A stretch of 64,000 nucleotides of DNA from Porticoccaceae bacterium. GTDB lineage: Bacteria > Pseudomonadota > Gammaproteobacteria > Pseudomonadales > Porticoccaceae. The stretch is from assembly GCA_026005035.1 (NCBI GenBank), contig BPKH01000003.1, positions 62,001-126,000 on the forward strand. Reading direction: 5' to 3'. Below the pieces are notes generated by a model, which saw only the letters and a program-made list of their open reading frames with translations, was not told the DNA's origin and did not search any database. Position 1 is the stretch's first letter. Each line of letters starts with the position of its first letter. The position numbers and the translations under genes were made by a program. Positions 1 through 10,330 of the stretch are shown piece after piece.

Positions 1-2
1 AC

Positions 3-551
3 CGCGAGAAACTCCAGGAGCGCCTGGGCAAGCTAGCCGCGGGTGTGGCGGTGATCAAGGTGGGCGCCGCCACCGAGGTGGAAATGAAGGAGAAAAAAGA
101 TCTGGTGGATGACGCTCTGCACGCCACCCGCGCCGCAGTGGAAGAGGGGATCGTGCCGGGCGGCGGGGTGACCCTGGTCCGGGTGGCCGATGCCATTCGC
201 GCCCGCAATCTCGAGCTGGCCAACGAGGATCAGCGGGCCGGCCTGAATATCGCCCTGCGCGCCATGGAAGCGCCCTTCCGGCAGATCGTCGCCAACGCCG
301 GCGTCGAGCCGAGCGTGGTGCTCGAGAAGGTGCGCGCCAACCAGGGCAGCTACGGCTACAACGCCCAGACGGAGCAGTACGGCGATCTGCTCGAGATGGG
401 CATCATCGACCCGGCCAAGGTGACCCGCACCGCGCTGCAAAACGCGGCCTCGGTGGCCGGCGTGATGCTCACCACCGAGGTGATGATCACCGAGGCGCCC
501 AAGGAAGAGAAGGCGAGCTCGCCCTCCGTGCCCGACATGGGCGACTTCTGA
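3..551 (+). CDS. groEL: Chaperonin GroEL, C-terminal part (5' end outside window)
   Basis: The visible 182 residues are the end of the 60-kDa chaperonin, which with GroES folds proteins in the cytosol in an ATP-driven double-ring cage. Seen directly: the segment [20 protein letters not shown], then the [11 protein letters not shown] motif of the returning intermediate/equatorial domain, then [17 protein letters not shown] and [16 protein letters not shown]. These are hallmark GroEL strings. The tail ends in DMGDF and lacks the Gly-Gly-Met repeats of the Escherichia coli protein. About two thirds of the gene lies upstream of base 1. A strong hairpin terminator follows immediately. Identification is certain; copy number in the genome cannot be judged. 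Confidence 0.97.
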   Translation, partial: REKLQERLGKLAAGVAVIKVGAATEVEMKEKKDLVDDALHATRAAVEEGIVPGGGVTLVRVADAIRARNLELANEDQRAGLNIALRAMEAPFRQIVANAGVEPSVVLEKVRANQGSYGYNAQTEQYGDLLEMGIIDPAKVTRTALQNAASVAGVMLTTEVMITEAPKEEKASSPSVPDMGDF

Positions 552-570
552 AGGCGCGCCATCGCCCGGG

Positions 571-598
571 AAAGGGGCCTGCGGGCCCCTTTTCTTTT
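571..598 (+). terminator. Rho-independent terminator after groEL
   Basis: The stretch holds AAGGGGCC, a short TGCG loop, GGCCCCTT and then a T-rich tract (TTTTCTTTT). It sits 20 bases after the groEL stop codon, the usual place for the end of a groESL operon. Confidence 0.85.
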
Positions 599-707
599 GC
601 CAGCCTTCCACTCGTCGCCGCAGAGGTGCCGCCCGTCGCCGGCGCGGTTTCGCACGGCGTCGAGAGGGGCGATACTGGCGTCACCGGCCAATGGGAGGGC
701 GTGGAAG

Positions 708-983
708 ATGGACCACGGCGGTGAGCGGCGCCTGGGCATGGCACCGGTACCGGACGATCTCGACAGCCTGCTCACCGAAGCGCAGCGCCGTTCCCTCGCG
801 GAGCTCGGTCGTCGCGGCTGGCAGGTCGCCTTCGTGCGGCGCAGCAACCGACTGATTCCGCCCATCGTGGTGCTGGCGTCGGCCAGTCGGGAGCGCTTCG
901 GGGTGCTCCTCGACGACGGCACCCTGGACTTTCCCCCGGATCTCCGCTTGCGCCCCGGCGATCGGCGCGAGGGAGCCGCCTGA
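708..983 (+). CDS. Small conserved protein of unknown function
   Basis: A 91-residue protein without signal peptide or membrane segment. It contains LLTEAQRRSLAELGRRGWQV and then FVRRSNRLIPPIVVLAS followed by GVLLDDGTLD. This pattern, a short helix-turn region followed by alternating hydrophobic strands, recalls small uncharacterised proteins common in Gammaproteobacteria, but I cannot name a family. ATG at 708 is preferred because the 37 upstream in-frame codons are low-complexity and overlap the terminator region. No clear Shine-Dalgarno sequence is seen. It converges on the next, minus-strand gene with only six bases between stop codons. Confidence 0.5.
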   Translation: MDHGGERRLGMAPVPDDLDSLLTEAQRRSLAELGRRGWQVAFVRRSNRLIPPIVVLASASRERFGVLLDDGTLDFPPDLRLRPGDRREGAA

Positions 984-989
984 AAGAGC

Positions 990-2019
990 CTAGCCTTTGA
1001 GCCTCCCCGCCGGGGTCGAGCGCTCCACCATCCCCACCGTCTCGACCCCGTCCCAGGCGTAGCGGGCGTGGGCCTGCTGCACCACTGGGAAGTCGTCGGG
1101 CAGCGTCGTCTGGACGCCCCCCAGGGAGCGGGTGTTGACGAAGGTTTCCCCCCTGGATGCGAAGTCGGCGGCCGTCGGCCGTTTCCAGGGTGAAGGAGAC
1201 GTCGTCCCCCGCCGGCCGCAAGGCGTCGAGCCAGGGAATCTCCACCGCCCGCGCCGGCATGAGGCGGCCGCCCTCCCACACGAATCCCTCGTTGTAGCCG
1301 GGTGTGCCGTCGGCCTTGGGGGGATAGGCGTTGTAGCCAAAGGCGCGGCCGTCGGCAAAGAGCGCCGACTGCCAGCAGTGGCCGCGGAAGCCCGCGAAGC
1401 GCCGCACCCCCTGGCGGCGGATACGCAGCCCGCGCCCCGCGAATTCGAGGGACTGCCCGGCCAGCACCAGACGGCCCCGGGCGACGAAGAGTTGTTCGTG
1501 GCGTGGGCTCAGGAAGGCGCCGTCGCCCGCCGCCGCAGCGGCCCGCGCCTCGGGGAGCAGGGTTCCCGAGACCCAAGGAGGAGCCTCCATCAGAAGCTCG
1601 AAGGCGTAGGAGACCGCCACCGCGGCGCGCGCTGGCGGGCCTTCACCGCGGGCGAGGGCCGCGGCGTCGGTGGCCACGAGCGCCGCCTCGCCCACCAGGG
1701 TCCAGCGGCGAAAGGGTTCGACGCAGGTGAAGCACACCGGCGTCGTGCCCCGCACGGCGGCACGCCCACTGGGATCGCGAGCGGGCAGGGGCGGGGCGGT
1801 GGCGCGCAGCTGGAAGATCCGCCCGTCGGCGAAGGCCAGATCGATCCACACCTCGTGGGCGTCCCAGGCCTCTGCCAGGGCCTCCACGCCAAAGCGCATG
1901 CCGAGGCTCGCGTCGTCCGCTGCCAGCCAGGCGTTGACCGCATCGCGCACCCCCTGCTCGGCGGGGCGCTCCGCCAGCACCCATTCCCGCTCTGGCGGCA
2001 GATCGCAGGCGAAATCCAT
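990..2019 (-). CDS. Conserved protein of unknown function, frame broken by one base
   Basis: Starting at ATG 2019, the frame runs about 290 residues and then loses sense. The conserved-looking end (ETFVNTRSLGGVQ to TPAGRLKG) continues in another frame and stops at 990. Removing one base from a C6 run at 1148-1153 (G6 in the coding strand) joins the parts into about 342 residues. The protein has no signal peptide and is rich in aromatic beta-strand segments (GFRGHCWQSALFADGRAFGYN, shortened here as GHCWQSALFADGR). It recalls large uncharacterised proteins with lipocalin-like sandwich folds (DUF7064/DUF7065 type), but that is a weak impression. It is divergent from the SnoaL-like gene, 96 bases apart. 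Confidence 0.5.
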
Positions 2020-2115
2020 CGCCGTTCTCCATTTCTGCTGGGATGAAGCCTAACACCTGCAACGGGCAGGGCGAATCGGGGTAGACTGACCCCGATATTC
2101 GCGCGAGGAACGCCG

Positions 2116-2716
2116 ATGTCCGCAGAAGAACGCGAGGCTCGCCTGGCCGCCTTGGAGCGCCGCCTGCGCCATCTGGAGGACCGCCAGGCCATCTACGATT
2201 GCATCGCCGCCAACGCCCGCGGCTGCGACCGCCACGACGAAGCCCTGCTGGCCGGCTCCTACCACGAGGACGGCATCGACGAACACGGCGCCGCCCACGT
2301 CATTCCCGGCCCCGAGTACCCCAAGTGGGCCAACGACGTCCACGCCCGCGGTTCGATCCAAAACATGCACCACATCACCACCCACTGGTGCGAGATCGAC
2401 GGCGACGTGGCCCACGCGGAAAGCTATGTCATCGGTCTCTTTTTCAACGCCGGACGGCAGAACCGCGCGGCTCCTCGCCGGCCGCTACCTGGATCGCCTG
2501 GAGCGGCGCGACGGGCGCTGGCGCATCGCCCTGCGGCGGGCCACCGTGGAGGTGGGCCTGACCGCCGACGCCGCCTTCATGAACAGCGAATACTTCCGCG
2601 GCATGGGGTTTCTCAAGGGGCTGCGCGACCGGCGCGACCTGGCCTACCGGCGCCCCCTGACGCTCGAGGAGACGCCGCCGGATCATCGCTGGGAGGGGCC
2701 GGAAAAAAGCGCCTGA
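2116..2716 (+). CDS. SnoaL-like / NTF2-fold protein, frame broken by one base
   Basis: The first part from ATG 2116 reads LEDRQAIYDCIAANARGCDR, then HDEALLAGSYHEDGIDEHG and IQNMHHITTHWCEIDGDVAH. This is the N-terminal half of the SnoaL_4 branch of the NTF2 superfamily (polyketide cyclase/ring-hydroxylating-dioxygenase-beta-like pocket proteins). The second half (TPDGRTARLLAGRYLDRLER and on to 2716) lies one frame over. Deleting one T from the T5 run at 2440-2444 joins them into about 199 residues, the usual size. The family includes cyclases, isomerases and dehydratases, so the reaction cannot be given. The neighbouring tRNA is on the other strand. Confidence 0.7.
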
Positions 2717-2723
2717 GGCGGAC

Positions 2724-2800
2724 TGGCGTCCCCGGCAGGATTCGAACCTGCGACCTGCCCCTTAGGAGGGGGCTGCGCTATCCAACTGTGCCACGGGGAC
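2724..2800 (-). tRNA. tRNA-Arg (anticodon CCT)
   Basis: On the minus strand the gene starts GTCCCCG and ends CGGGGAC, G and an encoded CCA (2724-2726). The anticodon arm is GCCCC-CTCCTAA-GGGGC, giving anticodon CCT. The T arm is GCAGG-TTCGAAT-CCTGC. The layout matches the E. coli tRNA-Arg(CCU). Confidence 0.95.
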
Positions 2801-2877
2801 GGGCCGAACATTCTAGCAGTGCCCCGCCGGGGCGTCAGCCGCAGGTCCTGTCCGACGCGACCGCCGTCCACCCTGGG

Positions 2878-2963
2878 TCCCGGATTTCGGCGCTGCGCGC
2901 CTTCATCCGGGCTACGGCGTGGCCTGCCCAGGCAGCCCGGATGGAGCGAAGCGGAATCCGGGG
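2878..2963. repeat. REP-like palindromic pair, copy 1
   Basis: Two arms face each other: 2879-2916 (CCCGGAT...GGCGCTGCGCGCC...ATCCGGGCTAC) and 2933-2963 (GCCCGGATGGAGCGAAGCGG then AATCCGGGG). Each arm can fold on itself through CCCGGAT/ATCCGGG. They fill most of the gap between tRNA-Arg and mltD; no gene is seen here. Confidence 0.8.
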
Positions 2964-3070
2964 ATCGGTCTCGTCTCGGGGTCGCGCCCGTGCCGTCTGG
3001 AAGGGCGTTTGGCGTTCTCGCGCCGGGGTGCGCTACACTTCCGCCATCTTGCCGGGAGGGCGCTGTGACC

Positions 3071-4717
3071 ATGGCGCGAGGCGTTCGCTGGTGGCTTGCG
3101 CTGATCAGTTGGGTGGCAGGGCAGCAGATCTTTGCCGGCGAATTGCCGCGGCCGGCGGCCCTCGAGCCTGCGGTTCGCTTTTGGATCCAGGTCTACACCG
3201 CCGTCGACAGCCGGCAGGGCTACCTGCACGACGAGCGACACCCCGAAGTGATCTACGAAACCCTGCGCTTCTCCCCCAGCGCCTCTCCCAGTGAGCAACA
3301 GCGGCAGGTGGAGGAGGCGCGGGCGGCCGTGCGCCGGGCGCTGCTCGCCCTGGCAGAAGGGAAGCGGCAAGGGCTCGACGAGCGCCAGCGCCGCGTCCTC
3401 GCCGCCTGGGGGAAGCGGGCCGATACCGCCACCCTGCGGGCCGCCGCCGATCGCGTCCGCTTCCAGCGCGGGCTCGCCGATCGCTTCCGGGAGGGGTACG
3501 TGCGCTCCTGGCAGTGGCGCCCCCACATCCGTCGGGTGCTCGCCCGCCACCGCCTGCCCGAAGAGCTGGAAGTGCTCCCCCACGTGGAATCCTCCTTCAA
3601 CCCCCGCGCCTATTCCCGGGCCGCCGCCGCCGGCATGTGGCAGTTCATGCCGGGCACCGCGCGCCACTTCATGCGGGTGGACGAGCTGGTGGACGAACGG
3701 CTCGACCCCTGGGTGTCCAGCGAAGCGGCGGCGCGGCTGTTGGAGCGCAACTATCGGGTCCTCGGCACCTGGCCGCTGGCCATCACCGCTTACAACTACG
3801 GGGCCGGCGGCATGGCGCGGGCGGTGGAAGCGGTCGGCAGCAAGGACATCGCGGCCATCGTCGAGCGCTACCAGGGGCCCAATTTCGGCTTCGCCTCGCG
3901 CAACTTCTACGCCTGCTTCCTCGCCGCCCTGGAGGTTGACCGCAAGGCCGAGCACTTCTTCGGCCCCTTGCCGCGCAGTCAACCGCCCGAGCTCCAGGAG
4001 GTTCGCCTGGAACACTACGTGCCCATCCAGTCTCTGGCGGCGCGCTTGGGGGTCTCCCTCGACGAGTTGCGCGAGCACAATCCGGCGCTGCGGGAGCCCA
4101 TCTGGCGAGGGGACAAGTACGTCCCCCGGGGCTATCGGCTGCGGGTGCCGCAGGGCCGCGGGGTGCTGGAGGAGGCGCTGGCGAGCCTCGGTTCAGGCGA
4201 GCGCTTCGACCGCCAGAAGCCGGACCGCCTGCACCGCGTCCGGCCCGGCGAATCCCTCTCGGTGATCGCCGCGCGCCACGGCACCACGGTGGAGACGCTG
4301 ATGGCCCTCAACGGCCTGCGCAGCCATCTCATCCGGGCGGGCGATACCCTGCGGCTGCCCCAAGGGCGCCGGACCGCTTCCCCCGCCCCGGCGGTGAAAA
4401 GCCCCGCTCGCGCCGGGGAGTACGTGGTGGCGGCGGGGGACTCCCTGTGGTCCATCGCGCGCCGCTTCGACTTGCGCCCGAAGGCCCTCGCCGCCCTCAA
4501 CGGGATCGATCCACAAAACCCCCTGATTCGCCCCGGCCAACGGTTGCGTCTGGGTCCCGCCGCGGGGCCGCGCGAGTACCGCGTGCAGCCGGGGGATTCC
4601 CTGTGGTCCATCGCCCGGCGCTTCGCGGTGAGCGAGGAGGACCTGGTGCGCTGGAACGGCCTCGCCGATCCCCACCGGCTGCGGGCCGGGCAGGTGCTGC
4701 GCCTCGCGGCCCGCTGA
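3071..4717 (+). CDS. mltD: Membrane-bound lytic murein transglycosylase D with three LysM repeats
   Basis: A 548-residue periplasmic enzyme predicted to cleave the MurNAc-GlcNAc bond of peptidoglycan with formation of 1,6-anhydro ends. A hydrophobic N-terminus (WWLALISWVAGQQIFAG) serves as signal sequence; no clear lipobox cysteine is present, unlike E. coli MltD. The SLT domain lies at about residues 160-290 and shows LPHVESSFNPRAYSRAAAAG with the catalytic Glu near 173, then MWQFMPGTAR and AITAYNYGAGG. Three LysM peptidoglycan-binding repeats follow at roughly 386-430, 450-493 and 501-546; the last two share GDSLWSIARRF. ATG 3071 is chosen because GGGAGGG at 3055-3061 has ideal spacing; GTG 3065 is too close. 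Identification is firm; absence of a lipidation site is the odd point. Confidence 0.93.
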   Translation: MARGVRWWLALISWVAGQQIFAGELPRPAALEPAVRFWIQVYTAVDSRQGYLHDERHPEVIYETLRFSPSASPSEQQRQVEEARAAVRRALLALAEGKRQGLDERQRRVLAAWGKRADTATLRAAADRVRFQRGLADRFREGYVRSWQWRPHIRRVLARHRLPEELEVLPHVESSFNPRAYSRAAAAGMWQFMPGTARHFMRVDELVDERLDPWVSSEAAARLLERNYRVLGTWPLAITAYNYGAGGMARAVEAVGSKDIAAIVERYQGPNFGFASRNFYACFLAALEVDRKAEHFFGPLPRSQPPELQEVRLEHYVPIQSLAARLGVSLDELREHNPALREPIWRGDKYVPRGYRLRVPQGRGVLEEALASLGSGERFDRQKPDRLHRVRPGESLSVIAARHGTTVETLMALNGLRSHLIRAGDTLRLPQGRRTASPAPAVKSPARAGEYVVAAGDSLWSIARRFDLRPKALAALNGIDPQNPLIRPGQRLRLGPAAGPREYRVQPGDSLWSIARRFAVSEEDLVRWNGLADPHRLRAGQVLRLAAR

Positions 4718-4837
4718 CGCTTGCTCGTTTCCCTCTTTCCTCCAAGGCTCGAACGCACCGGGGAGGTTTCTTCCCGTTTTCCCGGTGGAGAGGGGCCGGC
4801 GGGGCGGGCTAGGTTGGCAGTGCCGCCCGGTGGGAGT

Positions 4838-5524
4838 TCAGGATCCCTCGAGCAACCGGTCCCGGGCGGCGTTGACCAGCGCCGCCAGGTAGGCGTTGCC
4901 CCCGCGGTCGGGGTGGAGTTTTTGGATCAGTCGGCGGTGGGCCTCCACGATCGCCTCCCGGCTCGCGCCGGGGTCCACGCCCAGGATCTCGCGCGCCTGT
5001 TGCTCGGTCAGCGACGAACCCTCGGTGGGTCGCTGCCCGCCCTCCAGGATCCCCCGTTGGACGAGGTAGGCGCCGAGCAGCAGTGCCGAGGTGCGGTCCC
5101 GGGCGCGGAACCAGGCCAGCTGCTCGGCCAGCGCTTCCCGGTCCAGGGCCTCGAGGGGGGCACCGGCGTGGGGGCCGGCCAGCACCCGCCCGGAGGCGGT
5201 GCCGCGGGCGAAGTCGAAAGTGATTTCGAGTCCGGCGGTGCGCACCGTGGACGGGCGCAGCCGGCGTCGCGCCAGGGCGGCCAAGGGGGCGAGGCGGGGC
5301 AGCCAATCGAGAAGCAGCCGGCCGAGAGGCCACAGCGCCGCGGCGGCCGCGCCGATCCAGTGGATGCGACCGGTGACGGCGGCGAGGAGTACCAGGGCGA
5401 AAACGGCCAGTGGCAGCCAGCGCCACAGCAGTCGGCGGCGCTCGGCGGCGGGCAGAGCGCGCAGCCGTTGGAGGAAGCGCCACAGGGCAAAGCCGAGAGC
5501 TGCCAGGAGCAGCAGGCGGATCAT
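4838..5524 (-). CDS. Membrane-anchored J-domain protein
   Basis: A 228-residue protein with hydrophobic N-terminal segments (LLLLAALGFALWRFL, then LAVFALVLLAAV and IGAAAAALWPLG) and a C-terminal J-domain. The J-domain reads LTEQQAREILGVDPGASREA, then IVEAHRRLIQKLHPDRGG, with the HPD signature at about 204-206, which is needed to stimulate Hsp70/DnaK ATPase. J-domains at the extreme C-terminus after membrane helices are a known class (DnaJ-like TIM14/DjlA-type membrane co-chaperones). The likely role is recruiting DnaK to the inner membrane; the client is unknown. ATG 5524 gives the hydrophobic start directly. It is divergent from the antiporter gene. Confidence 0.85.
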   Translation of the reverse strand: MIRLLLLAALGFALWRFLQRLRALPAAERRRLLWRWLPLAVFALVLLAAVTGRIHWIGAAAAALWPLGRLLLDWLPRLAPLAALARRRLRPSTVRTAGLEITFDFARGTASGRVLAGPHAGAPLEALDREALAEQLAWFRARDRTSALLLGAYLVQRGILEGGQRPTEGSSLTEQQAREILGVDPGASREAIVEAHRRLIQKLHPDRGGNAYLAALVNAARDRLLEGS

Positions 5525-5694
5525 CCGCGCACCTCCAGGCCGCGGCGAAGGCTTCTTGCCGGCGGGGAACTTGCGGTCAAGGGTCGTCGCGAAAAATCCA
5601 TGGCGGCGATTGTACGCGTCCCGCCTGGTCGCGCCCATCGTTGACAGGGCGGTGGAGGCTTCGTCCAATAGCGGCCCGGTTTGCGGAGGTGGAG

Positions 5695-7539
5695 ATGGAC
5701 GCCGACGTCAGCTTGACCGTCGCCCTGGTGTTGATGGTGGGGATGGTTTGCCAGTGGGTCTCCTGGCGCCTGAAACAACCCTCGATCCTGTTTTTGCTCC
5801 TGGCGGGCATCGTGGCCGGGCCGGTCACGGGGTGGTTGGCGCCCGATGCCATCTTCGGTTCCCTGCTCTTTCCCATGGTATCCCTCGGGGTGGCCCTGGT
5901 GCTCTTCGAAGGGGCGCTCACCCTGCGGCTGTCCGACCTGCGCGGGCACGGCCCGGTGGTGAGCCATCTGGTCACCTGGGGGGCGCTCCTCAATTGGTTG
6001 CTGATCGCCGCCGGAACCCGCTGGGTCCTCGACCTGCCCTGGGAGATCGCGCTCCTGTTCGGGGCGCTGGTGGTGGTCACGGGGCCGACGGTGATCATCC
6101 CCCTGCTGCGCACGGTCAAGCCGCGCCAGAACCTGGCCAATATCCTCCGCTGGGAGGGGATCCTGATCGATCCCATTGGTGCGCTGCTCGCGGTGTTGGT
6201 GTTCGAGGTGATCATCGCCGGCGGCAGCCATCACTTCTGGAGTTTTCTCGCCCGGGAGCTCGCCGTGGGAGCCGGCTGCGGCGTCGCCGGAGCCCTCCTA
6301 CTCGGCCAGCTGTTGCGCCGTCACTGGCTCCCGGAGTACCTCCACAACGTCTTCACCTTGGGTTTGGTGCTCACGGTCTTTGCGGTCTCCAACCACTTCG
6401 CCCACGAGTCCGGGTTGCTGGCGGTCACGGTGATGGGGGTGTGGCTGGCCAACACCCCGGGGCTTTACATGGAAGAGATCCTCTCCTTCAAGGAGAGCCT
6501 GTCGGTGCTGGTGATCTCGGCGCTGTTCATCGTCCTGGCGGCGCGGGTGGACTTGGGCCAACTGCTCGAGCTGGGCTGGCTCGCGCCTTTGGTGATCGGG
6601 GTGATCCTCCTGGCGCGGGCGGCCATGGTCTACGCCTCCACCCTGGGCTCGGGACTTGGCCTTGCCGACAAAGCGCTGCTTTCCTGGATCGCCCCGCGGG
6701 GGATCGTCGCCGCGGCGGTCTCGGCGCTTTTTGCCTTCCGCCTCGAGGCCCTCGGCTACGAGCAGGCCAGCCTGCTCACGGCGCTGACCTTCTTCGTGAT
6801 TCTCGTCACCGTGCTGCTCCAGAGCCTCACCGCCGCCCCCCTCGCCGCCCTGCTCGGACTGCGCGCCGAAGACCGCGGCGTGCTCATCGTCGGCGGCAAT
6901 CCGGTGGCCATCGCCGTGGGCCGCGCCCTCAAGGAGAACGGCTACCGGGTCAAGATCGCCACCCCCAACTGGAGCGAGGCCCAGGAAGCCCGCATGGCGG
7001 GTCTCGAGGTCTATTTCGGCAACCCCGTTTCCGCCCACGCCGACCAGCACCTCGACCTGGTGGGCTTCGGGATGTTGCTGGCCATGTCCCGCCGGCCGGC
7101 CCTGAACGCCCTGGCGGCCTACCGCTACCAGGCGGAATTCGGCAAGGGGCGGGTGTTCACCCTGAGAAGCGCGGAGGAGCAGGACAGCTCGGAAAAGCAC
7201 CGCCTCGTCGAGCCCTTGCGCAGCCCGCGCCTCTTCGGCGGAGAGATCACCATCCAGAAACTGTCGAGCATGCTGGCGCGGGACTGGGAAATCCGCACCA
7301 CCAAGCTGACCCGGGAGTTCACCCTCGAAGATTTCGAGCGGCGCTACGACGGCCGGGCCATCAAGCTGTTCGCCATCAGTCCCCAGGGGCGGCTTTGGGT
7401 CTACAGCGACGCCGCTCGCCCGGCGCCCAAGGAGGGCTGGAAGCTCGTGTTCGTGGCGCCCAAGGCGCCGGTGCAGAAAAAGGTGGACGAGGCGGACGAG
7501 CGCGCCGCCGCCACCGCCCACCCCGCCCGCCTTCCCTGA
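5695..7539 (+). CDS. Cation:proton antiporter (CPA1/NhaP type) with C-terminal nucleotide-binding domain
   Basis: A 614-residue inner-membrane protein. Around a dozen hydrophobic helices span residues 5-390; LVLFEGALTLRL, VTGPTVIIPLLR and EGILIDPIGALLAVLVFEV are typical of sodium(potassium)/proton antiporters of the NhaP/CPA1 family, the last holding the DP of the ion site. From about residue 392 a cytosolic part begins with VLIVGGNPVAIAVGRALKEN, a Rossmann-like nucleotide-binding start as in RCK/TrkA-N domains, so transport may be gated by a nucleotide. GGAGGTGG at 5685-5692 supports ATG 5695. In a halotolerant host it would export Na+ or K+ and help pH homeostasis; the ion is not decided by sequence alone. 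Confidence 0.88.
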   Translation: MDADVSLTVALVLMVGMVCQWVSWRLKQPSILFLLLAGIVAGPVTGWLAPDAIFGSLLFPMVSLGVALVLFEGALTLRLSDLRGHGPVVSHLVTWGALLNWLLIAAGTRWVLDLPWEIALLFGALVVVTGPTVIIPLLRTVKPRQNLANILRWEGILIDPIGALLAVLVFEVIIAGGSHHFWSFLARELAVGAGCGVAGALLLGQLLRRHWLPEYLHNVFTLGLVLTVFAVSNHFAHESGLLAVTVMGVWLANTPGLYMEEILSFKESLSVLVISALFIVLAARVDLGQLLELGWLAPLVIGVILLARAAMVYASTLGSGLGLADKALLSWIAPRGIVAAAVSALFAFRLEALGYEQASLLTALTFFVILVTVLLQSLTAAPLAALLGLRAEDRGVLIVGGNPVAIAVGRALKENGYRVKIATPNWSEAQEARMAGLEVYFGNPVSAHADQHLDLVGFGMLLAMSRRPALNALAAYRYQAEFGKGRVFTLRSAEEQDSSEKHRLVEPLRSPRLFGGEITIQKLSSMLARDWEIRTTKLTREFTLEDFERRYDGRAIKLFAISPQGRLWVYSDAARPAPKEGWKLVFVAPKAPVQKKVDEADERAAATAHPARLP

Positions 7540-7560
7540 AGTGGGCGGGGTGGGGCGGCC

Positions 7561-10173
7561 TCAGGCCACTTCCACCAGGAGGTTGGCAGCGATGCGCCGG
7601 CCCTCTTCGGCGGCCCGGCGATAGGACTCGATCTGGTCGAAGTGCATGTAGCGGTAGATCTCCGGCGCCAGGGAGTCGATGGTGCGGGCGTACTCCAGGT
7701 ATTCCTCCACCGTCGGCAGGCGCCCCAGGATGCCGCCGACGGTGGCGAGCTCCGCCGAGGTCAAGTAGACCCGGGCGCCGTCGCCGAGGCGGTTGGGAAA
7801 GTTGCGGGTGGAGGTGGACAGCACCGTGGCGTTGGGCGCCACCCGCGCCTGGTTGCCCATGCACAGCGAGCAGCCGGGCAGCTCGATGCGCGCGCCGGCC
7901 TTGCCGTAGATGGCGTAGTAACCCTCTTCCATCAGGGTGTGGGCGTCCATGCGGGTGGGTGGGCAAATCCAGAAGCGGGTCTTGAGGGCAGGCGCGCGCT
8001 CGAGGAGCTTGCCGGCGGCGCGGAAGTGGCCGATGTTGGTCATGCACGAGCCAATAAACACCTCATCGACGCCGTCCCCGGCCACCTCGGAGAGCAGTCG
8101 CGCGTCGTCGGGGTCGTTGGGCGCGCAGACGATGGGCTCGCGGATCTGGTCGAGGTCGATCTCCAGCACGGCGGCGTACTCGGCGTCCGGGTCGGCCTCC
8201 AACAGCACCGGGTTTTCGAGCCAGGCTTCCATCCTGCGCACCCGCCGCTCCAGGGTGCGCGCATCGCCGTAGCCCTCGGCGATCATCCAGCGCAGCAGGG
8301 TGATGTTGGAGCGCAGGTAGTCGGCGATCGATTCCTGGGACAGGCGAATGGTGCAGGCCGCCGCGGAGCGCTCGGCGGAGGCATCGGACAGCTCGAAGGC
8401 CTGTTCCACCGTGAGGTGTTCGAGCCCTTCGATTTCCAGGATCCGCCCGGAGAAGACGTTCTTCTTGTTCTTTTTCTCGACGGTGAGCAGTCCCTCGCGG
8501 ATGGCGAAATAGGGGATGGCGTGGACCAGATCGCGCAGGGTGATGCCCGGCTGCATGGTGCCCTTGAAGCGCACTAGCACCGACTCGGGCATGTCGAGGG
8601 GCATCACGCCGGTGGCCGCGGCGAAGGCCACCAGGCCCGAGCCGGCGGGGAAGGAGATGCCCATGGGGAAGCGGGTATGGGAATCGCCCCCGGTGCCCAC
8701 GGTGTCGGGCAGCAGCATCCGGTTGAGCCAGGAGTGGATGATCCCGTCCCCCGGGCGCAGGGAGACGCCGCCGCGATTGCGAATGAAGTCGGGCAGGGTG
8801 TGCTGGGTTTCGATGTCCACCGGCTTGGGGTAGGCCGCGGTGTGGCAGAAGGACTGCATCACCAGATCGGCCGAAAAGCCGAGGCAGGCGAGGTCCTTCA
8901 GTTCGTCGCGGGTCATCGGTCCGGTGGTGTCCTGGGAGCCGACGGTGGTCATCTGCGGCTCGCAGTAGGTGCCGGGGCGCACCCCCGGCAGGCCACAGGC
9001 CTTGCCGACGATCTTTTGCGCCAGGGTGTAGCCGCGGCCGTTGTCGGCGGGCTGTTCCGGCGTGCGGAAGACGTCACTCGGGGGCAGGCCCAACGCCTCC
9101 CGGGCCTTGCGCGTGAGTCCCCGGCCGATGATCAGGTTGATCCGCCCGCCAGCGCGCACCGCGTCGAGGAGCACCTCCGACTTGAGGCGAAACTCGGCCA
9201 GCAACTCGCCGCTTTCGTGGTCGGTGATCCGGCCGGCGTAGGGGTGGATGTCGATCACCTGGCCGTACTGGATGCGGTCCACCGGCGCCTCGAAGACCAA
9301 AGCGCCAGAGTCCTCCATGGTGTTGAAGAAGATCGGCGCAACCTTGCCGCCGATGCAGATCCCGCCGGCGCGCTTGTTGGGCACCCCCGGAATATCCTCG
9401 CCGAAGTACCAGAGCACCGAGTTGGTGGCCGATTTGCGGGAGGAGCCGGTGCCCACCACGTCGCCCACGAAGGCCACCGGCAGGCCGCGCGCCTTGAGCG
9501 CCTCGATCTGGCGGATGGGGCCCACCGCACCGGGCTCGTCGGGCGCGATTCCCTCCCGGGGCATCTTGTACATGGCGCGGGCGTGGAGGGGGATGTCCGG
9601 CCGGCTCCAGGCGTCGGGAGCGGGGGAGAGGTCGTCGGTGTTGGTCTCGCCGGACACCTTGAAGGCCACCGCGGTGATCAACTCGGGCACCGCCGGGCGG
9701 GAGAGGAACCATTCGGCGTCGGCCCAGGATTGCAGCACGGCGCGGGCGTTGGGGTTGCCGCGGCGCGCCTTCTCCTCCACGTCGTGGAAGGCGTCGAAGA
9801 CGAGCAGGCAGTGCTTGAGCTCTTCGGCGGCGAGCACCCCCAGCTCGGGGTCGTCCAGCAGTTCCACGAGGCTCGCCACGTTGTAGCCGCCGAGCATGCC
9901 GCCGAGGAGTTCGACCGCCTTGCGCCGGTCGATGAGCGGCGAGCTCGCCTCCCCCTTGGCCAGGGCGGTGAGGAAACCGGCCTTCACGTAAGCCGCCTCG
10001 TCCACCCCCGGGGGTACGCGGTTTGCGATCAGGTCGAGCAAAAAGGCCTCTTCGCCCGCAGGCGGCGCTTTCAACAGCTCCACCAACTGGGCGGTCCATT
10101 CGGCGGTCAGGGGCTTGGGGGGTAGACCCAGCGCGGCGCGTTCGGCGGCGTGTTGGCGATAGGCTTCGAGCAC
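7561..10173 (-). CDS. acnB: Aconitate hydratase B
   Basis: An 870-residue AcnB-type aconitase that interconverts citrate and isocitrate and 2-methylaconitate/2-methylisocitrate in the cytosol, using a 4Fe-4S cluster. The N-terminal HEAT-like region ([20 protein letters not shown]), the swivel domain ([39 protein letters not shown]) and the catalytic part follow in the AcnB order. Cluster cysteines are in [11 protein letters not shown] and [14 protein letters not shown] 10173 (VLEAYRQH) aligns with the E. coli start MLEEYRKH and has GAGGA eight bases upstream; an upstream TTG would overlap that site. Its product feeds isocitrate lyase, coded near 48 kb. Confidence 0.97.
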   Translation of the reverse strand: MLEAYRQHAAERAALGLPPKPLTAEWTAQLVELLKAPPAGEEAFLLDLIANRVPPGVDEAAYVKAGFLTALAKGEASSPLIDRRKAVELLGGMLGGYNVASLVELLDDPELGVLAAEELKHCLLVFDAFHDVEEKARRGNPNARAVLQSWADAEWFLSRPAVPELITAVAFKVSGETNTDDLSPAPDAWSRPDIPLHARAMYKMPREGIAPDEPGAVGPIRQIEALKARGLPVAFVGDVVGTGSSRKSATNSVLWYFGEDIPGVPNKRAGGICIGGKVAPIFFNTMEDSGALVFEAPVDRIQYGQVIDIHPYAGRITDHESGELLAEFRLKSEVLLDAVRAGGRINLIIGRGLTRKAREALGLPPSDVFRTPEQPADNGRGYTLAQKIVGKACGLPGVRPGTYCEPQMTTVGSQDTTGPMTRDELKDLACLGFSADLVMQSFCHTAAYPKPVDIETQHTLPDFIRNRGGVSLRPGDGIIHSWLNRMLLPDTVGTGGDSHTRFPMGISFPAGSGLVAFAAATGVMPLDMPESVLVRFKGTMQPGITLRDLVHAIPYFAIREGLLTVEKKNKKNVFSGRILEIEGLEHLTVEQAFELSDASAERSAAACTIRLSQESIADYLRSNITLLRWMIAEGYGDARTLERRVRRMEAWLENPVLLEADPDAEYAAVLEIDLDQIREPIVCAPNDPDDARLLSEVAGDGVDEVFIGSCMTNIGHFRAAGKLLERAPALKTRFWICPPTRMDAHTLMEEGYYAIYGKAGARIELPGCSLCMGNQARVAPNATVLSTSTRNFPNRLGDGARVYLTSAELATVGGILGRLPTVEEYLEYARTIDSLAPEIYRYMHFDQIESYRRAAEEGRRIAANLLVEVA

Positions 10174-10330
10174 GGCTTGATTCCTCAACTGCAGACAAGG
10201 TGGACGCGCCCACCGCGGCGGGTGACCGGGGTGGACCCACGAGGAAACCCTTCCTGGGAGATCGGGCGGGTGGCCCGAGCGGCGGATTCTACCCTAAAAT
10301 CGCGGGCCTCCGAAGACGGGAGAGGGGATC

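Noticed and set aside
8677-10125. Long open frame antisense to acnB (482 codons), and similar long antisense frames across the window
   Set aside because: High GC content at codon position 3 gives long shadow frames; the real acnB on the other strand has complete family motifs, and the shadow protein has no recognisable domain.
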